A stretch of DNA of 64,000 nt, from the NCBI GenBank assembly GCA_027886175.1, contig JAJNNQ010000137.1, positions 36,256,001-36,320,000 of the forward strand, given 5' to 3'. Origin of the DNA: Phylloscopus collybita. Lineage: Eukaryota; Chordata; Aves; Passeriformes; Phylloscopidae. The notes under the pieces were generated by a model. It was not told the origin of the DNA. It saw only the letters and a list, made by a program, of their open reading frames with translations, and made no database searches. Positions 1 to 12,000 of this stretch are shown here, piece by piece; position 1 is the first letter of the stretch, and each line of letters opens with the position of its first letter. The position numbers were made by a program, and so were the translations under genes.

Positions 1-3000
1 CAGGAGACTTCACACAGGTCCTAGATCTGTGATCTGGGTTTTAGGACTTCTTATGCATTTTATGGTTCATGGTTTATGTCTTCTATGGTTTAGGGTGAGT
101 TTCTCCTTATATCCTATTTTCTCAACTATGAATGTAAAAAACTAGCAGCCTTGGTGTTTGACCTTACCCTTGCTAATATTTTTTTTTTTAGGGTAAAACT
201 GTAGTATATAATTAATAATTTATAACTAATAATTTATAACATACACGTTATATGCCACTTCTTATGCAGAAAGGTGAAACAGTAAATGTAGTTACTACCT
301 CTTGACAGAAGCTATTTAATGCAAGATAGTTTAGAAGTACCATGTATTTGGAGTAAAAAGTTTATAAACATAGCTTAGTAAGTACGATAAAAGAATAGGG
401 CTATCATGGTTTTCTGTGGGCATCCGTGAAATAAAATAGTGTATAATATAAAGAACATTCTGCCAAGGTAATATTCCTGAAGCACTTAAGTTTTCTTCAG
501 GAAAGTTGCTGTCTTAACTGCCACTGTAAGAGGATTTGAGATATGTCTCTGCTTAAGTTCTCTCAGAGGTTCATAGCATCTGTACTGCCCAGCATGTGCT
601 GACAGAAGAGTTTAACGTTAATTGTAGCAACCATATCCACTTTTCCTCTAAACCATGATCTGAAGTGATGAATTTGTTGTCATTTATATAATAATGACAA
701 GTATCTCCATCCCCAAGAATCCTTCATCTCCCTTCATCCCCATCCCTTCTCTTGGGATGGTTTGGTTGATGTGTGGTTGAGGGGGTGATTCTGATGATAC
801 TGGGCATAAGCTCTTTCTAGGGCCATACCCAGAAAGAGAAGGAGGGTCAGGAGTAAACAGGAAAAAATCTGACTCTGCCACAATTTTTCTGTGTAAGTTG
901 CATATTCTTAGGGAAACAATAGAAAAAGTGAGACGGAGTGGGACAGGCATAATTGAATAGTCTGATAAATTTGGAAGTTAGAAGCAGTGAGTGATGAGAG
1001 TAACAGCTGTTATGAACAGGATGAGTATCATCATCCAAGAATCATGATTTTGAAACTCATGAGAAAGCTCTGAGCTCATGAATAAGAGATTGATCTCTGA
1101 GTTCACTTCTTATATGTCTTTATGGAGAAGTTAAGCTTTAAAAGAAATAATCTGTTTTGCAGTGTTGATTTCCTTTTTGCATTTAGTATAGGTAGATTTA
1201 ATTTCAGAACATAAACTTAAATGTCTATTAGTACAACTATAATAAACATTAATCTGTTTACTCCTTAAACAGCATGTTTCCTAGAGCTATTCCTTTTGTT
1301 CCTTACTCCACACTTCTTCATGTCAATCAACTTATCAGTAAAAATAATCACAAATTCTGTTAGAAACTAATTATATATATGCAACTTTAAGCTAGCTTAC
1401 CTCTTTGCTAACATTATCTCCAAGATTTTTAACTGCAGTCAGTCCAGCATGCTTCTGGCTTCATTAATTACGTTTAGAAATCTTTACAAAGTATGAAAGC
1501 ATAGAACTCATACTAATGATAGTCTGCTGCTTCAGAAACAAGACATATTAAATGGCCTAACCTTCTGTCTTCAGATGCATTGGACATTGTCCACTGCCCA
1601 CTCTAAAAGCTTTACCACTTTCATTTCATATCTGCTCAGTTCCTCAGTTGGCACAGTGGGCTCCCCAAGTGATCTTGTTTTTCGTGCTTGAGTATGTGCT
1701 GGAACCAGAGTTGAAAACAAGGCTAATGAAATGTGGACAAAAATGACATGAAGCAGACTGGAGGGTGGGATAGATACTTTTGAAATCTGTTACATGAACT
1801 CACTTCTTTCCTGAGAACATGATGGGAACAGACTGTAATTCTTCTAATAGAGAGTGTAAAAATTGAAGGCCTGCGTGATGTGGTGCACATTGGAAGGAAA
1901 CAGACTATTTCAACCAGTTTTTACATCTAAGTACAGTGGAGATAAAATTTTATATTAAAGGTATGCAATGATTAATTTCTGTACTAATGTGTGTAATTTT
2001 GTTTCCTATATGTTTGCATTTCTTCCACATTGATGGAAATAAAGGAACATTTGCAATGAAGGAGAAAAACTAGTCTGTGAAGCTATATCGTACTGTAGCC
2101 TATTAAATTGAACCTTGTGGAATCTACCTTGCTGATTTTAACTGTTTAGTGAAAAGAGAATCATTATCTCCTCTCTAGGAAGATAGTTAACTCCTTTTGG
2201 ATTTAAACACCTGCATCAGAAGAGTAGACAATGTGTTTCTGGAAAGTTCGCACCCAGAGGGTTGCACTTTGTTTCTGCAATCTGGATAGTTAAGAAAAAG
2301 TGCTATTCTGAAAAAGAAAGTGAGAGCAAAAGCTAAAGCTTGGCATTTTCTGTATTTGATTTTTAAAGTAACTTTCAAATGCTCGTGTCTGTATTGCATT
2401 TTACATGTAATGCTATTTTCCTGTACACCCACTCCCCCCCCACTCTTTCCCATGCAGTGGGAGGTCTTTTATGATTGCAAAAAAAAATTAGCTGGTTGAT
2501 TTATAAACACCTGAAAAAATCCATAATTTATGTGTAAAGAGCTGGAACATCCTGAACCAAAGTGATATCACTGGATAAGTCCTTCCTAGTTGGCTTAAGG
2601 TGGATAGAAGACAAGACAGTTCTAAAGGAGACAGAAAAGAGTGAAGAGAATAACTGTAAAACTAAAGCTTCTGCTTTAGCACAAGTTTTTTCAATTGCTG
2701 ATGGTCAGTAGAAATGGTTTCTCAAGCAAAATGCCTTGGGTTGTTGATTTTATGCAGACAGTGTTCTATCTTACAAAGCAACAAAGCAACACTTTTGTTT
2801 TGATATTTTTTGATTTTTTTTCCTTGAAGGCAGTTACTTCTTCATTCTTGTTTTTCATAGCCACTCAAAGGAATCCATTCAAAGTAGGGATAGCTTGTCT
2901 GGTTTTCTTTCCTGTGTGTTCATGCCTTACTTCATCAAGTCAGTATGCTTCTATGTGTTGGGAGAGACTGCAAGTTGCTGGTTTTTTATAAGATTAATTT

Positions 3001-3138
3001 TTATGTCATTAAAGTGTGATGAGTTGATCATGGTTTTCATTTTAATTTCATTTGGGAAAAAAAAAAAAAAAGTTGTTTATGTCCCATCATGAATATCTTC
3101 CGAAAACCAATTTAATACTAACTTCTTTTATTGTGCAG
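1..3138 (+). other. TRHDE: TRHDE intron (3' part; probably intron 12)
   Basis: This is the tail of the intron that precedes the first exon in the window. It ends in a T-rich tract and the acceptor TTGTGCAG at 3131-3138. It is AT-rich, and all reading frames are short and unrecognised. Visible structure is minor: two exact tandem 14-bp AT copies at 213-240, a C run near 2430-2441 and an A run at 3057-3071 shortly before the acceptor. No other exon, RNA gene or transposon was recognised. The intron assignment rests on the reading phase of the exon at 3139, which needs two bases of an arginine codon from upstream. Confidence 0.85.
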
Positions 3139-3286
3139 AGCTGGTTATTTGCCTCAGCATATTCCTTTGGAGATTATGAGGTACCTTTCAGAGGAAAAAG
3201 ATTTCCTGCCTTGGCATGCTGCCAGCCGAGCTCTTTATCCTTTAGATAAATTGCTGGACCGTACAGAAAACTACAATATCTTCAAT
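3139..3286 (+). CDS. TRHDE: TRHDE coding exon (probable exon 13), 148 bp
   Basis: First TRHDE exon in the window. TRHDE is a type II membrane ectopeptidase of the M1 zinc metallopeptidase family that removes pyroglutamate from TRH outside the cell. The first base completes a split arginine codon; the exon then reads AGYLPQHIPLEIMRYLSEEK, followed by DFLPWHAASRALYPLDKLL and DRTENYNIFN. This strongly matches the start of the helical C-terminal domain (ERAP1_C-like) of vertebrate TRHDE, where this stretch is almost invariant. The acceptor is TTGTGCAG and the donor is GTAAGA at 3287, and the exon ends on a complete codon. The exon contains no stop or frameshift. The HEXXH zinc site and the GAMEN-type substrate motif are upstream of the window. 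Confidence 0.96.
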
Positions 3287-5335
3287 GTAAGAGATACAGT
3301 CTTCCTCTCTTTCTTCCTCTAGTTCTTCCTTTCTTCTCTCCATCTGTCTGTCCTTCCTGCCTTTCTTCCTTTTGCCTCTTACTCTCATATTATTGCCAAG
3401 ATTTGAACTGTTCCCCAGTCAGATACTCTAAATGACCTAGGGATATTAACTTTCTTCCTAATTGCTCTTTATTTAAACATAGCAATTATCAAGCTTTGGT
3501 TCATTTGCATTTGAGCAGTGATAACTGTTGTTTGAGGCATACATGACTAGAAGAAGGAAAGGTAATTCTCTCATGTAAAATGTTACGACAAATAAAGTGT
3601 TTCACTTAAAAGAGTCAAAGTATTCTATTGTCAGAATTTCTCTTTTGAGGAGCCCCATGGTGATATTTAGGTGGGTGCCCAAGGTCAGCAAGAAGAGCAA
3701 ATATAGGCACAACTAAACATAATACATGCAACTGAAGCAAAGATTTGTAGTCATTATTTCATCCCAAAATCCATGGTGAATTCAACGCAGTTACCTTAAT
3801 TAACAAGAATTAGATCACCGTTGAGTCAAAAGCCCATTCATAATTGTCTCCAAAGGGACAGCAGTAATAGCTCGCAGTAAATAATTAAGCTAGACATGGC
3901 AAATATTTTAATATGTACCTGTAGCTACACTGAAGCATGGTTTATGAAGTACACAGGATTTGACTGCAGCCAGTGACAATTACAAACTCTTGGGGTTTTT
4001 ATTCACTATGAATTTTATGTAGTCTACATATTTTCAACAGCCAGCATACGGTAACTTTATGTAATGTTGTAAAGCCTTCAAATGAAGGAGCTTTTTAAAG
4101 CCCCAAATGCCTAAGGATGCCTTTTCGTCTTAAATGTATGAATATTTGTTTGTGTGTATGTAACCATAGACACCATACTCAGAGAGGAGGAAGTTGGAAG
4201 TGTGTACGTATGTAGAAGTTAATACATATATAGATATATCGATACACACACACACACATATATGCAGTTACCTGATGACATGGAAAATTATTTTTGTAGA
4301 ACATATACTAAGGCCGCAAACCAGAGCCAAAATGTAAAATGCAGTTGAAGTAATTTGCATATTTCTCAGTTGTTATGAGTCTGCCATTGCTATTTCACTT
4401 TTAAACACGGTTGTGTAAAGAAAACACAATTTTAATAAATAAAAACAGTAAAATTCACAGCTGGGTTATGTTTTATCACTACTGATGGGAGTTCTGAAAG
4501 CCGAGGTGATAGCAGAGGAAATAAAAAGTCTTTTTAGTCACAGAATAACATATCTGCTAGAGAAAGCTGCAGTATGAATCTTCTTTTGTGTTGGCATATA
4601 TACATGCCTATGCATCTGTAATAATAAAATAGATGCTCTCCTATGCAGTCCTGTATATCTCAGTTGTCTTTTTCAAATTGGTGAATTCCACTGGAAAAAG
4701 ATTATGCTGAATACAGTGACAGTGGTTTTCCTCAAAACTGGTCAGAATATGTAAATATGTCCTCTGTGTAAAAAGTAGGCGTCACTAAAATATATCTTGT
4801 GCTTGTTTTGTTCCTTAAGCACACCAGGAGCCTAAACTTAAAGCATAGTGTCATTAAGTGTACAAAGCTCATTTGTAGCCACATTGTTATGTATTCTGAA
4901 GTAAATTGACTGTACCCACATAATGTTTTTTCCATGGCTATGGACATTAAAACAATGTTCTTTTAAAAGTGAGCATGCACGGTGTAGTCAAGATTGGCCG
5001 CAAAGTAGAAATTAAGCTATTGACACTCTTGTAATTTTTTAGCTGTGCATTTTGAGTTCAAAGTAGCATGTAATAAACTTTTGAAATTCATGGATTTTAT
5101 AACAATATATTATAGTCTTGTACTAGGCATCTAATCAGGTAGCTTACCTAGGGATTGCTTTTTACTATAGCAGTGAAGGAAGTTTGTAAGTGGACAAATA
5201 GCTTTGCTAAGTCTTTGGAATTGGATGTTATTTGAGGGTACAAAGAGAGACCAAACCTCACTAGTCAGCAGTACTTAAATTTCAAGTAAAATAAATGTTT
5301 TTTAACATTAAATATACTTTCCTTTTTTTCCTCAG
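3287..5335 (+). other. TRHDE: TRHDE intron, 2.05 kb
   Basis: Intron bounded by donor GTAAGA (3287) and acceptor TTTTTTCCTCAG (ending 5335). The first ~115 bases after the donor are strikingly pyrimidine-rich (3299-3390, TTCC/TTCT repeats). A short CA/TA tract lies at 4233-4262. Nothing else recognisable was found. Confidence 0.9.
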
Positions 5336-5433
5336 GAGTATATTTTAAGACAAGTGGCATCAATGTATCTGAAGCTTGGATGGCCAACAAACAACTTAAA
5401 CAAATCACTTGTTCAAGCATCATACCAACATGA
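5336..5433 (+). CDS. TRHDE: TRHDE coding exon (probable exon 14), 98 bp, weak donor
   Basis: Starts on a full codon and reads EYILRQVASMYLKLGWPTN, then NLNKSLVQASYQH, and ends with the two bases GA of a split glutamate codon. It continues the ERAP1_C-like helical domain. The triplet N-K-S (codons 5399-5407) is an N-glycosylation sequon, as expected for an extracellular domain. The acceptor has a good polypyrimidine tract. The donor is CATGA followed by GTACTG, which lacks the usual A at +4, G at +5 and T at +6, so it is a poor U1 match. Failure to splice here continues the frame for ten codons into the intron and stops at TAG 5462-5464. Skipping the exon (98 bp) would shift the frame. Confidence 0.96.
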
Positions 5434-5917
5434 GTACTGTTACATTTACTTTTTTATTGTTTAGTTGTGAAATATATAAAGGCACCCTCCTAAAATTTAG
5501 TCATGTTTAGCATAAATCAGTCATTATTTTTTAGCTCTGTCACCCTTCTGTTTTTTCCTTCCTGGGTTGCAGGGAAAGCAGAAAGATGCTGTGAGATTAA
5601 TTCTTCTTTGTTAATTTGGGAGAACATGATTTCTAAGCCCTAACTTAATATCTGACTGCACTGGATTTCTAAGTACTTGTACTCATGTGACCACAGAGGT
5701 CGGGAGGAGTGCCTAAGTGTAAATGGCGCCTGCTTTTGATCCATGAACTTTTTTTAGTTGTTGCAGACATTAAACTGACACTGAGATTGTAAAGCCAGAT
5801 TGTCTTTGATATGTTGCCCAACTACTGGTTGCTGTCACTGTTACAAGAAGCAGGTTTTTTGTAAACATTCAAACACATTTGTTAATGCAGCCTTATTGCT
5901 TTCTTTAATTTGGACAG
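5434..5917 (+). other. TRHDE: TRHDE intron, 484 bp
   Basis: Short intron with a weak donor (GTACTG) and acceptor TTTGGACAG ending at 5917. Its length would make retention easy to detect in RNA data. An in-frame stop lies at 5462-5464 for transcripts that read through. No repeats were recognised. Confidence 0.9.
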
Positions 5918-6025
5918 AGAGTTGCGTCGGGAAGTCATCATGTTGGCCTGCAGCTTCGGGAACAAACACTGTCACCAGCAGGCTGCAACGTTAATCTCTG
6001 ACTGGATTTCCAGCAATAGGAACCG
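5918..6025 (+). CDS. TRHDE: TRHDE coding exon (probable exon 15), 108 bp, first cysteine pair
   Basis: The first base completes the glutamate codon left open by the previous exon. The exon reads ELRREVIMLACSFGNKHC, then HQQAATLISDWISSNRN, and ends with CG of a split arginine codon. The two cysteines (codons 5949-5951 and 5970-5972) are seven residues apart. This equals the spacing of the first disulphide of human aminopeptidase N (Cys761-Cys768, from memory) and supports an intact, disulphide-bonded ectodomain. The donor is GTAAGT-like (GTAAGTG at 6026), in contrast to the preceding exon. No disruption is seen. Confidence 0.96.
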
Positions 6026-9000
6026 GTAAGTGCAGCTGAAATGTGTATCTCACATTTCTCCTACTGAGAGGCAGGGCAGCTCTTCCTTGCCTGCCTGCCC
6101 TGTCTGCTGTGCCCTCTTTTGCAAAGGTTTTTTTTACAGGAGGAAGCAGAGGTTGCTGGCTGTCATTTAAAAATGTCTGTGAGGTTTCAGAATGAATTAT
6201 TTGACTGTGCATATATGAGTGGGTGGAGGGGATTCTGCCCACTCCTGATAAATTACTGTTGGATAGTTAGATGTGAGGAGATGAGAAGATGGGTTTTAAG
6301 GATGGACTTAAAGAAAGAAAGATGAGTGAACACCATGTTGTCAGACAAACATGAAACCTGTGTTGGAGTAAAAGAGCAGAAGGTGCTAAACATTTAAAGA
6401 AGTGAGAGATGTTAGAGATGGACTGAGAAGTAAGGAAGCATGTGTGTTGGAGGGAAATGTTACAAGATATTTAAGGGTGAAGACTTGAATATTAATGTGA
6501 TTCAGGAATACATGGAAAAGCTTGTGTAAGGTTTCAGAGAGCAGGTAATATTAGAGTTGATGCCTTGAGCGTTAGCAGCACTGTAGTACTTTGACAGTGC
6601 AAGTTAGGCTGTAAGTTAGGCTGTCAAGACACAGGTTTATTCAGCTGAGGCAAAGGAACATGGGCCACGGATAGTGTATGAAGTTTATCTTTTAAAGGCA
6701 AGCATCTAAGAAATATGAAATAACTGAAATTTAAAATATTTAAAGTATTTAAAATACTTAAGTATGTAGTGATCTATGGACAATGAGATGAGTGAAGAGT
6801 ATAGGTTAAGACCACAACTTCTTTAGAAAGAATAGTGGATTTTCTGATTATGTGAAATATTTGCACTGTACACATTTGTACATGACATGATATTTTGGTT
6901 TAAAAGAGAGTATTTTACTTTCAAATATGAAAGAAGAAGGTAAGAGAAACAGTCTCTCAGTTTTAGTCACAGTCTTGTATTCGTTCAGCAAAAGGATCAG
7001 ATCTCTGTAGCCATACAAGCAAGCAGGAATTTTCAGAGATTTCTTGGACTTACCAGTGTTTGTTTGCAACTAATTTATCTGTCTGTCTTTGTAATCTTTG
7101 AAAATACTTCACAAGCATAGCCAGTTACATAAATATCCAAGTGTCTTTTAAAATCAGCCATGAAGGGAAATTACTTTCCTAGATGACTTTGAAACTTCTG
7201 GGAAAAAAAAAATTAGCTTGAAACTATGACTAAGTATATTTAGGTAAATGTGTGTGAGATGGAGGGTTTTCTTGTGTAAGGTGATACCAGGTATATTTAC
7301 TATGAAATATATCCCCCAGGGTTTTATATGAATTCTTATCATAAGCAGCAACAATCAGTATGAAGCTCTTCAAAGAGGCAATTAAAGAGAAAGAATCATT
7401 GGAAACAGTCTGCAAAAGTAATTTACTTAGATATTCATTTGCAAAATTAGTTAATCAAACCTAGCATTACCTATTAGCGTGCACAGCAGTAGATTATTCA
7501 GTGTTAAAAAAGGTGTCACCCTGCAAAGCTACTTGCCTGTGTCTTTCGAATAGGATTAGGAAAGGAGGCATCAGAAAAGAAAAACAACAAAACACAAGCT
7601 TATTGCTTTACTAACAGTAGCAATAGAGAAGAGAAATAAATTTAAGGAGCTGTCTGAAGATTCATCTTAGCCTTTCAATGGGGCCATTTTTGGTAGCAGA
7701 AGATTGTGGTTGCCAGCATATGATGAGTATTATGATAAAAGCACCAGAGCAGGGCAGAGGAGAATAGCTACGAAGTTAAAGCAATGTGTTTCTCAAAGGA
7801 GCTGCACAGTTTTGAAAAATGGCTGCAGCAAATAATGTAATTACAGAATAGAGATTGACAGCTGATAAATAGGGGTACAACTGGCAAAGAAGATAGAGAC
7901 ATACTTTTATATATTTTTTTAAGACTGTAGGATTTGTTCAGTCCCCTGCTACAGAATTTCCCAGTCTTCTCAGCGCAGTCTCACATCCTGAATGTAACTA
8001 ATATATGAGCAAAACTCATTTCCTATCTACTTACATTGAAACAATATTACAAAGACTACTAGTAATAGCAGCTCAATAAATAAAATCAGCTTTTTATTTA
8101 TATTATATATTTATAGTATTATATTATTAACAAAATCAGCTTTGTTATTGTTTCACAATAACAGCATCTGTAGGGTATGTCAGTATTCTCTCAGGAATGT
8201 TCAGAATCTGTTGAATTAGAGCTACCCCATAGCACCTTTACTTAGTTTAAGCTAACTCTGTCTGAAACCTGAAAGTAAAGCAAGGACTCTTTTTCCTGCT
8301 TTTTTTACCAAGGAAATTATGATTCCACAATCAGAATTTAGTTAGCATGGTGTTTGAGTCATGCTTCTGTCTTTTTTAGCACTTCAGAGACAATAACTAG
8401 CTCAAGTGCAAAGGGCAAGCAGATAAGTGCAAGTGCAAGATATATGCAGAGAGCACATCTAAGAGGTGCCATTTTGTATTCTTTCTCATCAATCAAGTGC
8501 TTTGCTCAGTTTGATGCCCTTAACAGCTGTTTGTGAATTTGCTGCAAACAACCTCCTCAGAACCTGTACTATTTCCTCAGAACTTGTTTCCTCACAAAGA
8601 AGGGGAAACTCATGCTGCTCCTCTTTCTTTGACAACTGGTGAGAAAAATTGGTGACAGATTCAGAAGCTCTATGTATCCTTGCCTGTTCCATTCCTTATC
8701 AGCAATTACTGTCAATGTTCTTGGGTTTGCCATTCCCTCTTCTGAAACAGAGCCATGTAATTGACTGATCATTGCAGAAAGCCTGGTTTTGGTGGGTTTG
8801 CATAGCCTGAGCACAAAAACAGAGTTCCAGAGAGCTCAGAGATATTTTATATATAGATAATATAATATAAGTGTCACTGTGACAGGAAAAGGCTAATTTG
8901 CAACATTTCCACCCATTCCCTCCCAGAAACTTTATTCTGGAAGATGACACAAACTCTTTAAAGTAGTCGAGACAATGGAATAAAGTTTGTGTCTCAAGAT

Positions 9001-12000
9001 TTTAATCAACTGAAAATTAAGCCAGTATTGAATTAACATGTGATATTAAATATCATGTAAATGCACAGTCAATAAATCATATAAGGGAGGTTTTTGATTC
9101 CCTGGCAGTTACTGCAGTTGAAGTTGAAATAACTATAACAGAGAATGTGCTATTAATAATACTGAAGAAATGCTAACATTCATACCTTTCTTACTCACAT
9201 TTTTAATCTATGACTTTTTAGATGTTCTTTTGAATTTTTTTTTCTGTTTTACTTTTAATATTTAATTTTGGATGAGGTGTCGGGTAGTACAATAACATTT
9301 AACTCTGTTTTACAATTGCTGTGTTTTTTTAATAATAACATTTAATCTGGTAGTTCCAGAAATGAATTACCATCTACTCTTCACAATAAGAAAGTGAAGT
9401 AATTGTAATGTCAGATGCTGTTTGTATTTTGTAATTATATATTCTTTACTGTGCAAATAATTTGCCACTGTTCACCAAGTAAAATAATGGTCGCTCTTAG
9501 CACAAGGCCAGAGGTCCTCTTTGTATTTCCAATACTGTTTGATAAAGCTATTAGATTTCCAACTATAGTGCTACAGATTTTTTTCTGGAATTAGTGAAAG
9601 ACCCCATCTTATATGTGATCTTCAGCACTAGTTTCTATGCATGAAAGTGGAAGTCAGCTGAGAGGCTGTGAAGACTCGAATTTCTAAAGTGATGTAGGTA
9701 TTGCTTCGTTTTTGGATGCCTGGCTCATAGGGCAGAATCAGACTCTCAGAGTTACGCTTCCTACAGGGGGATTTGGTGGCCTCTAGAAATGCAGCTGGCA
9801 AAGCCACTATGCTGTGAAGAGCCTCTTAACATGATATTTTGAAGCCTGAGTGGGCCCTCTTAGGGTCTAGCACTTCAGATAGCAGGAAAGATACCTATAT
9901 CAAATGATATATACATAAATGGCAATCATAGAGTGTGGGGTCCTTGCAAAAGGTAACTTTCAATATTGTCACTAAAGCAGGAAAAGGACTGCTCTTTTTC
10001 CAACACAGCTGGCGGAGAAGCTGGACTTCAACACCATTTCAAACAGTAGTGCTGAGATTCCAGCAGTTTGCTGTGCTTCAGTTTAGTACCTTGGCCCTGT
10101 ATCTGCCAATGCAGAAAGCAAGTCTGATGACCTGTCTATGAGGTGTTTGGGACAGTATTAATGTGTCGCAACACTCTTTCCTCCTCTAGCTTCACCTCAG
10201 CCACTGGAATTTATTTCATTAGCAAGAGAAATGATACAGCTCTCCAGTCTAAAAGATGAGAGAGCATTCATCTGAGGGAAGAGGTGCTTCAGTACCTGAA
10301 ATACCAGAAATACTTTGTGTGCAAGGGGCTTTAGGTGATATTGCTTATGACCACTTTTTCAGGGCAAAACACAATGGAAAAAAATTAGCATAACTGAAAG
10401 AAATTTGTTTGTACAAGGAGCAAACTAAACACATAGCATCAGAAGCAGAAGAGACTGTAAGGAGACATCTTGTTTTGCTGGTTTAGGAATTGATATATTT
10501 TAATCCTTGCAGTTGTTAAAAAGGTCATGATTTCTTTCTACTGAAGATCCTAAGATAGATCTCAAAGTAGGTCTTGCAGTCTTTTAATTCAATGAATTTA
10601 AATAATTTTACTATTTTTTAATGGGTGATTGCTTGAAGGGATGTCTTCTGACTTGATCATGATATTAAAACAATAATTTTCATTGTTTTTTTCATTGTTT
10701 TAAATTGGGATATATGCTGCTTCTGTACTGGAACAATGGAAACCCTTGAAATTTTCATGTTGATGTTTAGAGGAATACAAACAGTGGAAAACATATAACC
10801 ATGTTGAAATTTCCCTTGTAGTTTGAGAATGTAAAGTTACTGGGATTCAGTGAACAGCAGAATGTTGTACAAGAGAAGCTACTGTTGGCTGAAAATAAAG
10901 ATGTTTGCTTCTACTTTCGTTTAACTCAGCTCATTCCTGTGAAGCTTTCATGTATGAAGAAATACATTATTCACACTCCTTAGATATAACAGCATTGTGG
11001 TTCAGCCTAAAAAATTAACAAAATTACCATTCAATGCCTGCCTGAGCTTAATAATCAGCCTTGTTAACCCCTTTAACCTTCACTGCATCTATTCTGAAAG
11101 AAAAACATGTTTCTAAGAGGATTAGCATTTTCAGAATTCTTGCCTTGGATAGGTTGAGTAAACATATATTTCTGAAGATCAGGAAAGAATGCATGGAGAG
11201 CTGCAACATGTAAACTCCTGACAGGCAAAAACAGGGGGTAATATTCAAACCCACACCATGATAACTCAAAGCATAACAGCCACAGACATGAGCATGTTTT
11301 TTGCAGACATCTCTGTGGCACACTCTTACCATACGTTAGCTACAGGTTGCCACATATACATACATTTCTGCTGCCAAAGTTGACTGTGGATGTATGCTTG
11401 CTTGAGGCAGAGTTAAACAGGATGATGTAAACGTGAATATGTGAGAGGGCTGCTTTGATTTGAGGCAGCTGATTCTCTTGGTAGAGCTGTTCTGCTGACA
11501 TGCAGCACTAAACAGTGGGCGATGATAGTATTGCATCAGACACGGTTATGTGCAGATGTTCTGTGAGATGTTACTGGACCTGTTGGAAGGTTCCAGCTAG
11601 TGGTAGCCTCTTTCCTTTGCTCTGATTTTTAACTTCTTTAGAAATGTTACCATTGCTATTTATCGCCATTGTTAACATGGAAACAAAATACCTCTAATCA
11701 ATTGCCTTAATACCCCCAGAAAACATCTGCTGATGCTGATGTCATATCACTTTGGGGTGATTTTAGTTTTAACGGAGTTTTTACTATTTCTACTATTAAT
11801 CTTCTCTCACAAGCACGCTGATCAGTTTTGGTGATGTTTGCAGTGGGGAGTGCAGGCTGCTGCACTGAATTAGGCTAAGGCAGCATCCATTCTGTAACCC
11901 ATGGGTTAATGAGGTTTGCATTTGCCTGTCTTTGTGAATGAGGAATAGAGACCAATGAATGATTCTGAATGGAAATACAGGTATTTTAAAACTGTTCTGG

